A DNA stretch of 64,000 nt, taken from positions 1 through 64,000 of the forward strand of contig CAICTM010000411.1 of assembly GCA_903772945.1 (NCBI GenBank). Direction: 5' to 3'. The notes below the pieces were generated by a model. That model was not told the DNA's origin, made no database searches, and saw only the letters and a list, made by a program, of their open reading frames with translations. The translations under genes were made by a program, and so were the position numbers. This DNA is from Seminavis robusta. Its lineage: Eukaryota > Bacillariophyta > Bacillariophyceae > Naviculales > Naviculaceae. Shown piece by piece: positions 30,723 to 42,277 of this stretch (position 1 is its first letter; each line of letters opens with the position of its first letter).

Positions 30723-33700
30723 CTAGCTGGATGCGTCATCGCCGTCCTCGTCGTCGTCCTCCTCGTTGTCATTGTGGAATTGGCCGTCATCAACTTCCAC
30801 GCCCAGCCATTCGATGGGCTGTTTTATCGGGCCGCTGACGACAAACTCTCCATTTGTCCTAGTGGTTTCAAAGTGCTCTTTTCCCTTCGTCTTGGCCTCA
30901 TCAATTCTTGTCGAGCTTGCTGTGCCGTCATTCCGTTTCCCAGCCTTCTTTTTGCCAACAAATGCGTTTGCCACCGCCAATTGAGTTGCTTTGGCCTTCT
31001 CATTCATTTTTGCAGCAAGACCTAGCTTCTTCTTGTTGGTGCCATCCAAGTTTGTTTGGTTCATCACGTCAAACATTGCGGATAGTTGCTCTTCCATCGC
31101 TGCAATCCTCTTTTCTTTTCTTGCATTTTCCATTTCAAGCTCAGAAATCCTTGCTCTGTCAGCATCCGCCTGGGTGTAATGGTTCACATTGTCGCTGCCA
31201 AAAAGCCCAAACCGTTGCTCATCCACAGCCATGTCAACTGAACCCATCATTGTCGTGGCCCCCGTGTCCAATGGGACCGAGGACACGCCTACGCCAACAT
31301 CCAGCACTTGGGCTTGCTGGAGTGTTTGACGCACTCGGTTGCTGTTCTGATCATCAGACACGTCTACTTGCCTCTCAAGCTTTTCAACTTTGCCTTCAAT
31401 CCCCTCCACCTTTTCGAGTAGATCTTCAAATCCTTCCACCTTTTCAAGTAGCTGATGGAGGTCCACAGGAGGTGGCTTAACGTACTCTTCGGTGTTGGCG
31501 CCTGCTGTTGTGAGGTTGGCAGCGGAAGTACTGGTATCTGTTTTGGGGGCATCCGAGAAGAAGCCCGTCTCCCCAGTCCCTTGGGCTGTTGGCATGGTGT
31601 TGGGAGAAGCATCATCTTTCATGATACCCATCATTTGGAGCAAGAAACTGGCAACCTGCTCCGATGTTTGGTCATTTCTGATGCATTCAATTGACTCCGA
31701 ATGCTCGACCAGACCCTGAGCAACCATCCCAGCATGCGCCATTGCCACCACCACGTCGGCGTCAGTGACAGATTCCTCTAGCAGCTGAAAATGTCGTGCC
31801 CGCGACTTGGCAGACTCCCACCATCCGGCAACCATCGCCTTGAGGTTGGCAACCATCGAATGCTGCCCAGTGGACAGCGTCACTTTCATTGCACCAGATT
31901 CCATCTGAAGCATCCTTTTATTTGTCGCCGCGCACGATTGCCGTGCCATGTGCAGATGCACCATTTCTGCGGACAACTTCGTGACAAATTGATCGAGATA
32001 TACTCCGTCGCCAGCAGGCAGACACCCCAGGAAACAACTCGCTTTGTTGATGCAGGAAACGTCATTTCTCCTATCCACCATGAACGCAAGCATCTCCCCA
32101 ACGAGCGGTAGAAGCAGTCCACCAAACGAGGCTCCTAGTTTGCCCGGGGCCCGTAGTATCTCGCTCACAATGCCAGGGCCCGCCAATCCCAAGCCCTGCG
32201 ATTGCATTCGCATGACAGTTACAGTAGTGTAGAACGAATCTTCAAAGGAGCGATGATAGACTTTGGCTTGTGTGTTGTTGTTGTATTGGTCTGGGATTGG
32301 TGTGTACTGGGAAATGTTGCGATTGGGATCGAGCTGTGATTTCAGATGACCAAACATTTCCTTCCATTCAGTCATCATTTCGGGTGTCAGGTCGAAAGGC
32401 AATGCATCTCGATCGAATGTGGCCCCTCGCAAAGCAGCTTTTTGCGAGTCAGTTGCGAACTGGCGCTTTAAATCGTCATTGGGTATGCTTGAGTCCGGGA
32501 AACTGTCTTTCGAGTTCAGCTCCCCCGACGTGGCCCAGTCTTGTCCAATCAATGTTTCAGGAGGCATGGGATTGTCAATGGCTATCATGGAGGGGTCGCT
32601 GGGCGTGATTCTGGTGTTTAGCTCCACCGAAGTGCCCCTGTCTTCTCGTGTCAGTGTATCAGGGGGGTCAGGGCGCTGGAAACGGCGGTTGACTGGTTTA
32701 GCGGCAGTCTTTTCTGCGGAAGCGTTCTTTGGAAGTGGAGGCTTCGAGCGTTCAGGCGGCTCCTGTTCGACTTGGGGAGGAGCCTTCAGGGCAGAAGACG
32801 CAAGCCACCGATGCCGGAATGCCCGGGCTACATCGAGTCTATCGTCCTGAAGCTTCAATAGCTCGTGGATGAAGCCCTTGCAGTTGTCAGATACGTTGTT
32901 CCATGTGTCTCCGTTGAAGTTGAATTCCAAACTCAAAGTTTTGACACGATAGTCATCCTCGTCAAATGCCTCCCAAGGCAACCTGCCAGATAAGATTCTG
33001 TAAAGAAGGACCCCGAAGCTGAAAAGGTCGACCCCCATCCTATACGCCTCGCGTGTATATATTTCAGGTGCAACGTATCCAAGGGTCCCACAGTAATCCG
33101 TTGCCGCGTCGCTTTTTCCAAGAACTTTTGACTGTCCAAAACCGACGAGTCGAAGGCTTTCAAAATCATTACCCTGAGAGTCCTACGCAAAGTAGAAAAC
33201 GAGACGAGCGCACTTGAGATTGATGCATCCTTACTTGCAGTTCCATCACACGATCCGTACTTACTCCAAAGACGAAATTCGCTTCTTCAATGTCCCTGTG
33301 TACTATATTGTGACTATGAATGAAACGGATGGCTCTCAACATTACCAGAGCAGCAGCTCGAGCATGCTGCTCTTCGAACCACCCGCCTCGACGATCGAGC
33401 AACTGTCTCACGTTCAAGCCCAATTTCTCTGTCACAATCTCCAGCTCGCAAGTTCCTATGTCGTAAAAGAACTCAATAAGCTCCAAAACGTGGTTTGCCT
33501 GTGCCTCTTCACGCAGGAGTACAAGAGATTTGATTTCCTCACATCGCTGTTCGCAATCATCGTACGAGACGATGGGACCAGTAAGATCAAAGTCCCACGG
33601 TTTGGTGCATTTCACAGCAAAGCTCTGTTTCGAAGAGATCCCTGCCCCGCCCGTGTGTTTGCATGAGAAAACGGTGCCAAATTTGCCCTTGTCTAGCTGT

Positions 33701-35302
33701 CAAACCCGCCAAGGCAACGCCCGTGTCAGGAAGGAAGCTTGAAAATATGCCTTGGGCGCACAAGCAAGATTGAAAGTATCACGTACACAAAGAACTGATC
33801 TGTCGTAGACGTCACCAAACAAATGGCCATTGCGAGCATTGATGCTCACATGAAAGTTCGAATCGCCACGGTAGAGCACTGGTGGCTTTCCATCCTCTTC
33901 AGGAACCAGATCCTCGGGTGCTTCGAGCCGTTCTAGCCACTTATGGTCCAAAGCTTCTTGGGTAGTCATTCTCTCCTCTCGATATGCCACCAGCTTTCGA
34001 ACAAAGTCCAATCCGTCAAATGAGACACCCTTCCATTGCTCAGGAATGATTGTGTACTCCAGATTGACAGTCTTACCGCGAACTTCCTCAGCCGGCCCAA
34101 CTGGCCATGGGCGTCGGCCAGACAACAGTTTGTACATCATGACACCGAAACTAAACATATCAACCTCAAAGCGGTAAGGATAATGATTGTAGATTTCTGG
34201 AGCTATATAACCCGTGTTGCCGCAAAAAGCTTTCTCAAATTGACCATCCTCCAAGACTTTGGCTAGCCCAAAATCCACCAATGTAAGAGTGTCGATGGCA
34301 TTGGGTCGCTGCGACAAAAGCGTTGTCAGTTCCGCATATGCATCATCATCGTGCATTTTAACAAAGAGGGGGCTCACCTTGAAGCAAAATTCCGCTTCCT
34401 TAATGCTTCTGTGGACAATTTTTCGGCTGCGAATGAATTGAATTGCACTGAGGACTGCTCGGGCGACTTGTTTGCCTTGATTCTCAGTGACAGAAGTCTG
34501 ATCTTCGACCCAGTCTCTCAGGTTTTGTCCCAGGAGTTCAGTGACAATGTGGAGCTCTTGGGTTGTCGGCTCGTAAAAGAACTGATAAAGCAGCAGAATG
34601 TTGGCGTGCTTTGGTTGTCTCTGAAGGATGCTCAGTGTGTGGATCTCTTGACACCTTTTTTCAACGTCATTGTAGGTCAGAATTGGACCCTTTTGGGTAT
34701 CCAATGCATTTGGCTTTGTGATTTTGACAGCTTTCTTTGTGCTTCTGAAAGCATTCCTTAATTTTGAAATCTTCTCTTGGCACACAAAGACTGCTCCAAA
34801 ATTCCCACTGTCAAACTTCACCATCCCAAGAGAAATCAAGAAGTGAGACAGAAAAAGGAAAAAGGCAGTGCCTATACTGGTAGGTACCTACCCTGACTAT
34901 ATAGCTAGCTAGCTAGCTAGCTGCAGCCCTTACCTGCTCGGCGTTCTTTCCGTATATTTCTCCAAAGTCGAACCCATTGCGACCATATTCGCAGAAATCG
35001 AGCACTACTTCATTGGCTGTGGGTATTTTTGGCTTGGGAATATGGCCGTCTTCATAGGCTTGCAAGACTTTGGCCGGGACTGAAGTTGGGTTGCATTTGA
35101 TACACACTCCCTTATGGACATGGTCGTTTGTGATGGGAGACGTTTTGAAGAATGAAACCGCATGCGTCTTCATTCCACATCGGACACACAGCCCCTTGCG
35201 TTTTGCTATCGCTGCTCGTTCTTCCTGGGTCAAAGCTGTTCCATTCTTGGCAAAGTGAGGAACAACATCGTTGTTGACAAACCGATCGGGAATGCCACTC
35301 AT
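30723..35302 (-). CDS. Zinc-motif protein with two kinase-like domains
   Basis: Four exons, 35302-34934, 34815-33787, 33696-33235 and 33182-30723, all introns phase 0 (118, 90 and 52 nt), give ~1439 residues. Exon 1 has a zinc motif (LCVRCGMKTH ... GVCIKC). Kinase-like domain 1 has a Gly loop FDSGNFGAVF, Lys in KKAVKITK, HRS instead of HRD (KIVHRSIKEAEF) and intact VDFGLAK and GYIAPEIY. Domain 2 has KGKFGTVF, an intact HRD but Glu for the following Lys (IVHRDIEEANF), and GFG instead of DFG (LVGFGQSK). The long C-terminus has coiled coils (ARISELEMENARKEKRIA; LLEKVEGIEGKVEKLERQVD) and an acidic end. Each domain lacks a different catalytic Asp, so both may be pseudokinases or work as a regulator pair. 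Alternative: three separate genes, though phase agreement favours one. Confidence 0.72.
34902..34922. repeat. (AGCT)n tract
   Basis: Five uninterrupted TAGC units within the first intron of the kinase-like gene. It is the longest of many CTAG/AGCT tracts in this window and is fully self-complementary. Confidence 0.9.
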
Positions 35303-35600
35303 GTTGATTTCTCTGATTTCCGTATTCCGTACGATGAATGATACCGTACCAGTATATCAGAGAACGAAGACAAAATCGTATGAAGACAACCTGCCCCACC
35401 CCTTCAAAGATAGATTGGCAGCTGGATATCCGTGGGGAGCCACACTAAATAGAATTCTATTTTAAGGCTACTCTGAGTACGACTATCCACCGTGCCGCTA
35501 CCCTAAACCGATAACCCCCACAAACATTGGGGCGGAGAGAGTTGGCCCCCTCAGTCGGGAAAGTTTAAAACCCAACCGAGGCAAGATATTAAGGGGAAGG

Positions 35601-36447
35601 TCACCAACCGGACCCGCCCGTGCTGCTGCTGTCATCAGCACTGCTACTAGCTGCACTATTGCTGATAGTGTCAACACTGCTGTCATCTAAATCAAGGTCA
35701 GACCCGAAAGCCTGATCCAAAGTTGCTGCTGCCTCATGGAAGGCTGCGGCCAGTTGTTGCTGCTCTCTACTTGCTTTGTCCACCACTGGCATCCAATTTG
35801 AAAGCCAGGCTTTGATATCGGATGGTGCCATTTCCATTTGGTCCTCTAGCTAGTGGCCTTTTGAAAATGGAGTTGACAAGAGACAGTGGCACCTGGTCTG
35901 CCTGCTCATACAGAAGCTCTACTTCCCGTTGAAGCTGTTGCTGCTTCTTGATCCACTGCTGCTGTTTATCACGTCCATGCCTGGCTGCATTGCCGTCATC
36001 CCACAGTAGAAACCATTGTTGGAGTAAGAGATGAGCCAAGTTGGTAGTCCATATGGTACCGTTTTTCTTGGATGTATGCTTTTGAACATGATGGAGATAA
36101 GTCTCCCTGGTGCTTGGTCCACAATTTGGAGAGTCGCCCTTGAGGAAGTTGTTCCACCCAATGTGGTTCTGGTCGATGACCAGTTGATCATACCTTTCTG
36201 GGAACTCAGATGGGTAAAGATGCTTGCCTGGCGAAGAAGCACTCGAGCCCTTGCAAAGCAATGGCTAACAGGGATGGATCAGTATCACATTGCGCAGTTG
36301 TTTGCTGACAGCCTGCATGGTTGTCCTCCACAGTGTTGTCCGAATTCCCTCAAGGTACATGCACTGACTATAACACAACGTACTACGGTTCCATACCGCA
36401 GCTTGATGGAAATTCAATGTTTCAGATACACCGATCCCGAAACATTA
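35601..36447 (-). mobile_element. Retroelement-derived fossil fragment
   Basis: A minus-strand segment whose best-preserved stretch (frame 36261-35767) reads HIGWNNFLKGDSPNCGPS, then W-TNLAHLLLQQWFLLWDDGN and AARHGRD. This spacing of W, FL-G, QW and RHG resembles the region downstream of reverse transcriptase in retroelements common in diatom genomes. No reverse transcriptase, integrase or terminal repeats are present, so it is a short broken remnant, and the family (LINE or LTR) cannot be assigned. It is bounded on one side by the MITE at 36448. Age cannot be estimated. Confidence 0.4.
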
Positions 36448-36550
36448 GGGTCTTCAAAGCCTCTCACTTCTTTGAGTTTTTTCTTTCCATTCAGGGGAGG
36501 GATGGGTTCAGAGAAAGAAAGGGGCGGAGAGGCAAAAAAAGTTACTTCTC

Positions 36551-36580
36551 CGAAAAAGCACCTTTTTAGGTGCTTTTTCG
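36551..36580. repeat. Perfect hairpin inside the MITE
   Basis: CGAAAAAGCACCT, four T, then the exact complement AGGTGCTTTTTCG: 13-bp arms, 4-base loop. It could fold in DNA or transcript. Confidence 0.9.
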
Positions 36581-36818
36581 CTCACAATTTTTCTTTTCTT
36601 ACTTTTTGGGTCATCTCTGACGTTGCTCGGTCATCTCATATACTTAAGGAGGAGTGGAGAAAAATCGCGAAGAACAAGCTGGTACAAAATGAAGCAAGCC
36701 AAAGAATTAAAAGGTGGGCATGAAAGAAGTCATTTTGGAACTAATGGAAGTCTTTGATGCTTGTGACGTATCCAACGGAAAGCACGTCCAAACATGTTTA
36801 CGGTGGTCATGTTTGCAC

Positions 36819-36850
36819 CTCTCCGGTAGCTCTCCGGTAGCTCTCCGGTT
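36819..36850 (+). repeat. Triplicated 11-mer
   Basis: CTCTCCGGTAG twice, then CTCTCCGGTT, head to tail inside the MITE. Confidence 0.9.
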
Positions 36851-36939
36851 CATCCCAAAATCCCATCTTCTTCCCCTCTTTTGCCTCCCCTGAATGGAAA
36901 GAAAAAAGTCAAAGAAGTTAGAGGCTTTGAAGACCCCTA

Positions 36940-38225
36940 TTATCCACGTCTGCAGGTCATATTTTTAATAATGCAGCACAGTGGCTTAATAAAAATGTTC
37001 TTAGACGGAAATGGCGGAGCAGAGTTGCCATCCAAAGCCAGAGGAGCAGCTCCCTGTGCTGCTGTCAGCTGGTCTTCCTTCTGCTCTACTGCTGTCGGAG
37101 GCACTTCTGTTGTAACCTCGCACAGTTTGCTGGTGTCACCAATGCTGTTATCCAGATCCTCGCGTTCTGGTTCCGTATCCGGTTGACCATTCTCTTCTCC
37201 GCCACTCTTTTTACACGTACAGCAGGCAACAAGGAGGGGATAGACCATGGTTTCCAGCACCATGCCAATGGCAATCGACGTGACAAAGATACCCAAGGCA
37301 ACATTGGTCAAGACTGAAGTATACGCCGTCTGAGAAATGCCCAAATCTTGGCTTGTTTCCGAGTACACCACCAACGACGTGACGCCCCACAAGGTTTGCA
37401 GAAAAATCAAGCAGTACGCACACGGATTGCATCGTCTCGATTCGCGGGCCAGCATGTATTTTACCAAGGGATTCAAAATGAGATACGAGAGTAAGACACC
37501 GTAGACACTCAAAGCAATCGTATCGAGCCATTGAGCATAGTCAGGACACGGATCAAAAGGACTCATGGTGTGCCACTTGTCCTTGTCTTCTTCGCCCAAG
37601 AGACTTCCAACGTACGCGTAGCAGCAAAATTTGGTGCGGCTGCATTCCCGCAACGTTGCGTCCACAGGGCAATCGGCAAAGGCATCTTGGATCTTATTAT
37701 TGCCGGCCCACGAAGTAATGACATACGGGTTCCATTCGTCAACTCGGAGCGATCCGTCGGCAGGAAGAGAAAACGTAGCGTTGCCCGTCTCGTGGCAAAA
37801 GGCATCTTGCTCAGTATCACGGAGGCATGCGCACGTGGCGGCTGCTACAGCGTCGGTGGTTCCAATAATGGAAACGATCATGACCTGTGTGTGAGTGGGA
37901 AACGTTTGTGTGGGAGGTTGAGTTTGGAGGTTCAGCAAGACCAACTACGCCCGTACCGGTATCGGACGTACCTGAGTGCCAATGAAACCCAAGAGCGTTC
38001 GCAACGGGTAAACGCTTTGTCATGTTTCGCCATGAAGATTCCAAAAAAGACATGGTCCCTCAGGATCTGCAGGAAATCTTCCTTGACCTTTTGCTGCCAC
38101 GACGTTGGCGTAACTTCGTTTTCGTTTTCTTTTTGGAGCTCGTCATTGGTTTCGTCCAACTCTTTGGTTGGTGGATCTTCTACCTTCTTCGCCGTCAAGG
38201 AAGGATTCGTTTTCTGTGAGATCAT
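36940..38225 (-). CDS. Multi-span membrane protein, unknown
   Basis: Two exons, 38225-37968 and 37884-36940 (83-nt intron, GTCCGA donor of weak consensus, ACACAG acceptor), give ~400 residues. Exon 1 is charged and ends in HDKAFTRCERSWVSLALRY. Across the junction the chain runs into a hydrophobic span (VMIVSIIGTTDAVAAAT). A Cys-rich luminal/extracellular loop follows (CACL, DCPV, RECS, KFCCYAY), then further spans near VYGVLLSYLILNPLV, YCLIFLQTLWGVTSLVV and LTNVALGIFVTSIAIGMVL, a CCTCKK motif and an acidic cytosolic tail. The AFTR-ER-W pattern before the first span is reminiscent of polycystin-type extracellular-loop membrane proteins, but this is weak. The stop codon abuts the MITE, so the original 3' UTR has been displaced. 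Confidence 0.65.
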
Positions 38226-39349
38226 GATTTTTAGCAATGAGTTTTGTTCGAGGGACCTGTGATGAGTACGAGGTTTTTGATGGAGTTGTTGTTGGTTCAA
38301 TTGTGAGCCTACTAGTACCTGTATCTCGGGCACACGTTTCGTCCATACAGGTAGACTTCACAAGATCGATCGATCCACGCTACCGGTATACCACGCAAGA
38401 AAAGAACAAAAGTGAGGTATAGGTGCATGCGCTCTTTTCGCGCGAAGCTTCACTACGTGAATAATGGAAGCCGATATTAGTAGCTTTTGGAAAAGCAAAA
38501 GATCTGATTCGATTCGTGCCACTGTGCCGATTTTGGATAACGCGTTTGTACCGGTGCTGCACACGACTCCATAGTTCAACAAAAGAGATAAGCTACTGGT
38601 ACCGGTACCATAACCAGTAGCATGTTTCACCATGGATCTGCCTCTAAGGTATCTTGCTTCCGACCACATTTCCATCTCCGATGAAGCTCCCGGTGATGTG
38701 GCCCATAGCAACTGGTTCTTTGGGTTCCTCAGCATGCCGGAACAGAAGCCGCCCCACTGGTGGCTTAGCCCCTTTAGAACGCTCTGCATGGGAGTCTCCT
38801 CTGGCTTCTGCAGCAACGGGGATGATCTTCGGGCTGCCAACCTGGACAAACAAGATCAGGGTGTCCTTCCCCGGTTGCTCAATGGGCGCAAGTTGGCGGT
38901 GCCGTGGAGGTCCAGCATGACTTGGTTCAGATGATCATTCTCGTTAGCAATCCTGCGTTGCTCATTTTTGGGTTCTTCAATCTCTTGGAAGCAAGCTATC
39001 TTGTTTGGGACATCTTTGGCCCCCGCTCTTGATCGCAGCCGATGTACATGTATTCGCGTGGGCAGTCAAGAACAAGATGAATTAGAAGAAGGCTTGCTAT
39101 CATGAGACCAATATCTATCTCGAGGAAAAGTTGCTGGAATCCGAAGGTGCTGTCTAAGCAACAATATTTCAGGACTCGACATGCTATAATTAAGAAGGAG
39201 AAAACAAGTAAGCTATGTCGTCCAATGTGTTGTTTTCAATAAATTTCTATATTCGGTTTACTGTTCATTTCTACGTTCAGTAGATTGCTCCATTCACTCG
39301 AAATGTTACCGTATGTACATTTTTCGAGAGAGGCAAATCAGTTCCATGC
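38226..39349. other. Intergenic region with palindrome cluster
   Basis: 1.12 kb. At 38592-38621 GCTACTGGT and its complement ACCAGTAGC flank a GTACCGGTACC core. Frames at 38358-38849 (minus) and 38632-38934 (plus) overlap one another and have no recognisable domain; neither is called. Confidence 0.4.
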
Positions 39350-39937
39350 TTAGTTGAGAAGGTTCTCAATAATTCCCTTTCCATTGACAAGTTCTTGGGC
39401 AAGGAAGCCAGCAGCGGCAAGCATGGCAAGGCGTCCATTCTGGAGTTCCTTGGTTTGCATTTGAAAGAACTCAGAAGGATCTTCGGGCTTCAATCCAAGG
39501 GGATCAAAGCCGATGTCACCGGGGACATAGGTGTCCCTGAGGAGACCAGGCTTGTCAAATGGCACATTCTTTGGCTCAACCCAGCCAATTTCAGCACGCT
39601 GAGTCTCAGCCTTGGCAATACCAGCACCCAACAAAATCCAGAAGACAGGGTTGACTTGAGCCAAGTGAGTGATAGCGGGTCCAGTGACTTCACCATTGAA
39701 GAGGTAGGTCTTGCTCTCGACAGCTTCACCAACCAAGAATCCAACAGTTGCGAGCATGGCAACACGTCCGTGGGTCAATTCGGCTTCACGGTATCGCTTG
39801 AGGGTCGGCTCATCGGCCTTTGCAGCAAAACCAAGGGGGTCAAAGAGTCCAGTAGGGGCAAGGGCACCCGGAATGCTGTCAACAGAGAAAGCAGAGGCCG
39901 AAGCGGCAAGAAGGGAAAGGGCGGCAACGATCTTCAT
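39350..39937 (-). CDS. Fucoxanthin-chlorophyll a/c-binding protein
   Basis: 195 residues from the ATG at 39937. The N-terminus MKIVAALSLLAASASAF is a signal peptide ending in ASA|F, the diatom plastid-import motif (cleavage before Phe, then transit peptide). The mature protein has the light-harvesting fold: GLFDPLGF, helix 1 with the chlorophyll-ligand motif EAELTHGRVAMLATVGFLVG, a middle helix (PVFWILLGAGIAKAET), GDIGFDPLGL, and helix 3 with TKELQNGRLAMLAAAGFLAQ. The E..HGR and E..NGR pairs hold chlorophyll and salt-bridge the crossed helices. Subfamily (Lhcf, Lhcx or other) is not assigned. It acts in the thylakoid antenna. This gene is the strongest evidence for a diatom origin. Confidence 0.97.
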   Translation of the reverse strand: MKIVAALSLLAASASAFSVDSIPGALAPTGLFDPLGFAAKADEPTLKRYREAELTHGRVAMLATVGFLVGEAVESKTYLFNGEVTGPAITHLAQVNPVFWILLGAGIAKAETQRAEIGWVEPKNVPFDKPGLLRDTYVPGDIGFDPLGLKPEDPSEFFQMQTKELQNGRLAMLAAAGFLAQELVNGKGIIENLLN

Positions 39938-40790
39938 CTTTATTGGCTTTGTTGTTTTTCTTGGTGTTTTGAGCTTGTCAACTTTTGAGATTGTGAGGAC
40001 TTCGAGGGACGAGCGATCCTTCATTGATTTGGAAACCACAGTGAGCATTGGGATGACTCATCGTGAGCGATAGCTACACTCTGCGCTGTTCATACGCACT
40101 CAACGCATAGATTGACTACGAATTCATTGATGTGGTGGACCCACCACCAATGAAAGAATGGGTGGTGATGGTCTCGATGAATCATTCAATGCGCGGAACC
40201 AAAGCAAGCTGATTCGATTCCATTCTATCGGAAGTGTTGTTTGAGCTGTTGTTTGCAATTGTGATAGTGGCTGGATCTTTGGATCGATGACTCAGGCAGG
40301 TTGGGCTGGTGGCACGACTGATCCATCAACTGCGTAGAATTGGATCCAATGCGTCCAGCACACGTCATGTTCCGAGAGCCACATCATCGATGACGCAGAT
40401 CATGTTACAGGAACTAGCACATGTATTTCTATGCATAAAGAAAGGGGGCAGCATGCTAGCTTCCATCGTGACGGTACTACCTCAGTATGCCTTGTTTTGC
40501 CTTTGCCTTCCCTGATTTTGGCTGGAGTTATTCCAATTCAAGTTCGATTGGAACTACCCATGCCTTTCCTCTTCGATCTCTGTCGCCATCTGGCCGCGCT
40601 TCTAAAGTTGTGGAGTAGCAAATGATTACTTTACCTTTTCTAGTTTTAGTTTAACTGCTGGTACAACTTGCTATTGTGATGGAGCTAGTTGGTCTGCAGA
40701 ACAACACCGTGACACAGAAAGAGGACAACTACTTTTACTAATGATTTCTTTTCTGCTGTACTAAGATGGTCGTACCGTACTAGTAAATAA
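39938..40790. other. Promoter side of the FCP gene and spacer
   Basis: 853 bases with no gene. An AP-1/bZIP-type TGACTCA lies at 40054-40060, ~120 bases upstream of the FCP start, and another at 40287-40293. Frames here are short. Confidence 0.45.
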
Positions 40791-41882
40791 CTAAACACAT
40801 TGACATTCATTGCAGGGACATTGGATGGGAAATGGATCAGGAGCACAATCCACTCGAATCCATGCTAAATCTGGGTTGGCACATAGATCAATGGGCACAC
40901 TTCCCACCAACTGGTTGTCATTCAAACTCATGCTTCCCAAAACAGTCAACAACCCAAGCTCATCTGGGATGCTTCCGCTCAAGTTGTTCTCGTGCAAACC
41001 CAAGGCGGTTAGCTTGCTCAACAATCCTAGCTCACTGGGAATCTCTCCTCGCAAAAAGTTGGGCCCCAACCCCAAAGTTGTCAAGTCGGTCATGAGCCCA
41101 ATCTCCGAAGGGATGCTCCCAATCAATGCATTCCCATACAAGCCCACAAACTGCAACGTCGTGGACAATCCAAGTTCAGTGGGCATGTTGCCCGTCAAGG
41201 AATTGTCCCACAAGCTCAACCTCGTAAATGCCGTCAACAAACCTAGCTCCGAGGGAATGGGTCCATTCAAATTGTTATTGTACAAATTCAGCTCCATCAA
41301 AGCGACCATGGAGGCTACTTGACTCGGGATTAAACCACTCAACCGGTTGTCTCGGATGCCAATATTAGTCATGGCGGATAGACACCCTACTTCCGATGGA
41401 AGGGTCCCCGTCAAACTATTCCTTGAGAAACTCAATTCTTGCAAATTCGTCAACAACCCGAGTTCGGTGGGAACTCCTCCCGTGAGTTCATTTCCAAACA
41501 AACTCAATCGCGTCAATGCCGTCAACCATCCAATGGTGGTGGGGATGGTTCCCGTCAATCCTTCGGATCCGCGATCGAGTTCCACCGTGGTGGCCACATC
41601 GTACGTGACATTAAAGAGCTCGACGGTGGGAGGTGTCAACGACATTCTTTCGCTGGTGGTGGAAATGGTATCATGACGGGTCTCGCACTCGCCATCCGCG
41701 GAACAAGTGGTCGTAATGGTGGTGGTGATGATAGTCGTGGTAATGGTATAGTTTCCATCTTCGGGATCCACAGTAGTGGTCGTATTGAGACTGGCCGTTA
41801 CCACTTGCGAGAGCATCAGCCACAAGAAGAGAAGAGGAGCCGTCCATGCAGCATGACGTTTCGTAGAACCAAGGATGATCAT
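40791..41882 (-). CDS. Secreted leucine-rich-repeat protein
   Basis: 363 residues, ATG at 41882. The signal peptide is AAWTAPLLFLWLMLSQVVTA. A Thr-rich stalk (TTTIITTTITTT) follows. Eight to nine plant-type LRRs of ~24 residues then run in register (for example LTGGVPTELGLLTNLQELSF), ending in a Cys-rich cap (CANPDLAWIRVDC ... CPCNECQC). No transmembrane segment or kinase follows, so the protein is probably secreted or wall-bound. Such LRR proteins in diatoms are numerous and may bind ligands or matrix; the ligand is unknown. It is divergent from the HET-like/TPR gene, with starts 395 bases apart. Confidence 0.9.
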   Translation of the reverse strand: MIILGSTKRHAAWTAPLLFLWLMLSQVVTASLNTTTTVDPEDGNYTITTTIITTTITTTCSADGECETRHDTISTTSERMSLTPPTVELFNVTYDVATTVELDRGSEGLTGTIPTTIGWLTALTRLSLFGNELTGGVPTELGLLTNLQELSFSRNSLTGTLPSEVGCLSAMTNIGIRDNRLSGLIPSQVASMVALMELNLYNNNLNGPIPSELGLLTAFTRLSLWDNSLTGNMPTELGLSTTLQFVGLYGNALIGSIPSEIGLMTDLTTLGLGPNFLRGEIPSELGLLSKLTALGLHENNLSGSIPDELGLLTVLGSMSLNDNQLVGSVPIDLCANPDLAWIRVDCAPDPFPIQCPCNECQCV

Positions 41883-42277
41883 CTTGTCTTGTTTCTGACA
41901 AGGGTTCTGCTAGGTGCTTTTGAGAAAATAGATGCCTTGTGTGGAGTGGACGAAAGCTTTCTTGGTCGTTACAAAGGATTTTGTCGGTGGAGTTCTGGTT
42001 GCCAAGGTTGTTTCTCAAGAAATTTGGTGACACGAAAGAAGCGGACCAAAAGATACTTCCGAGTGAAGATCCAGTGAAGATCTTTGAAACATCCCCGACT
42101 GGACAAGAAGGATCTAAATCTTTCCTTGACTTTTCAATCACAGAACCCTTGCAGAAACTCGAGCCTTACCGTTGATTTGACGATAATTTTAGCGTTAGAG
42201 CTTGTTGGTTACACTTTCGCCGCACTTCTATCTTCATCTCATTTCTTCATTTCTTTAGTTAGTTGAAGACAAAGAAG
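41883..42277. other. Divergent promoter region
   Basis: 395 bases between the LRR (minus) and HET-like/TPR (plus) starts; no gene and no strong motif seen. Confidence 0.4.

Larger units (their letters stand above)
36448..36937. mobile_element. 490-bp TIR element (MITE)
   Basis: Terminal inverted repeats of 53 bp (36448-36500 and 36884-36936) with two mismatches; outer end GGGTCTTCAAAGCCTCT. TA flanks both ends (36446-36447; 36938-36939, after one extra C), which suits a Tc1/mariner-like TA target. No transposase frame is inside. The interior carries a perfect 13-bp hairpin and a triplicated 11-mer. The element ends two bases from the stop codon of the minus-strand membrane protein gene. Confidence 0.8.

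Noticed and set aside
36031-36723. Plus-strand open frame spanning the retroelement fossil and MITE
   Set aside because: It crosses two unrelated elements and the TIR, has no domain, and cannot be a single functional gene.
38358-38849. Minus-strand open frame and an overlapping plus frame at 38632-38934
   Set aside because: Mutually overlapping, no domain, and interrupted by GTAC palindrome tracts; neither strand is favoured.
39395-39988. Plus-strand open frame over the FCP gene
   Set aside because: Antisense shadow; the minus strand encodes a clear light-harvesting protein.
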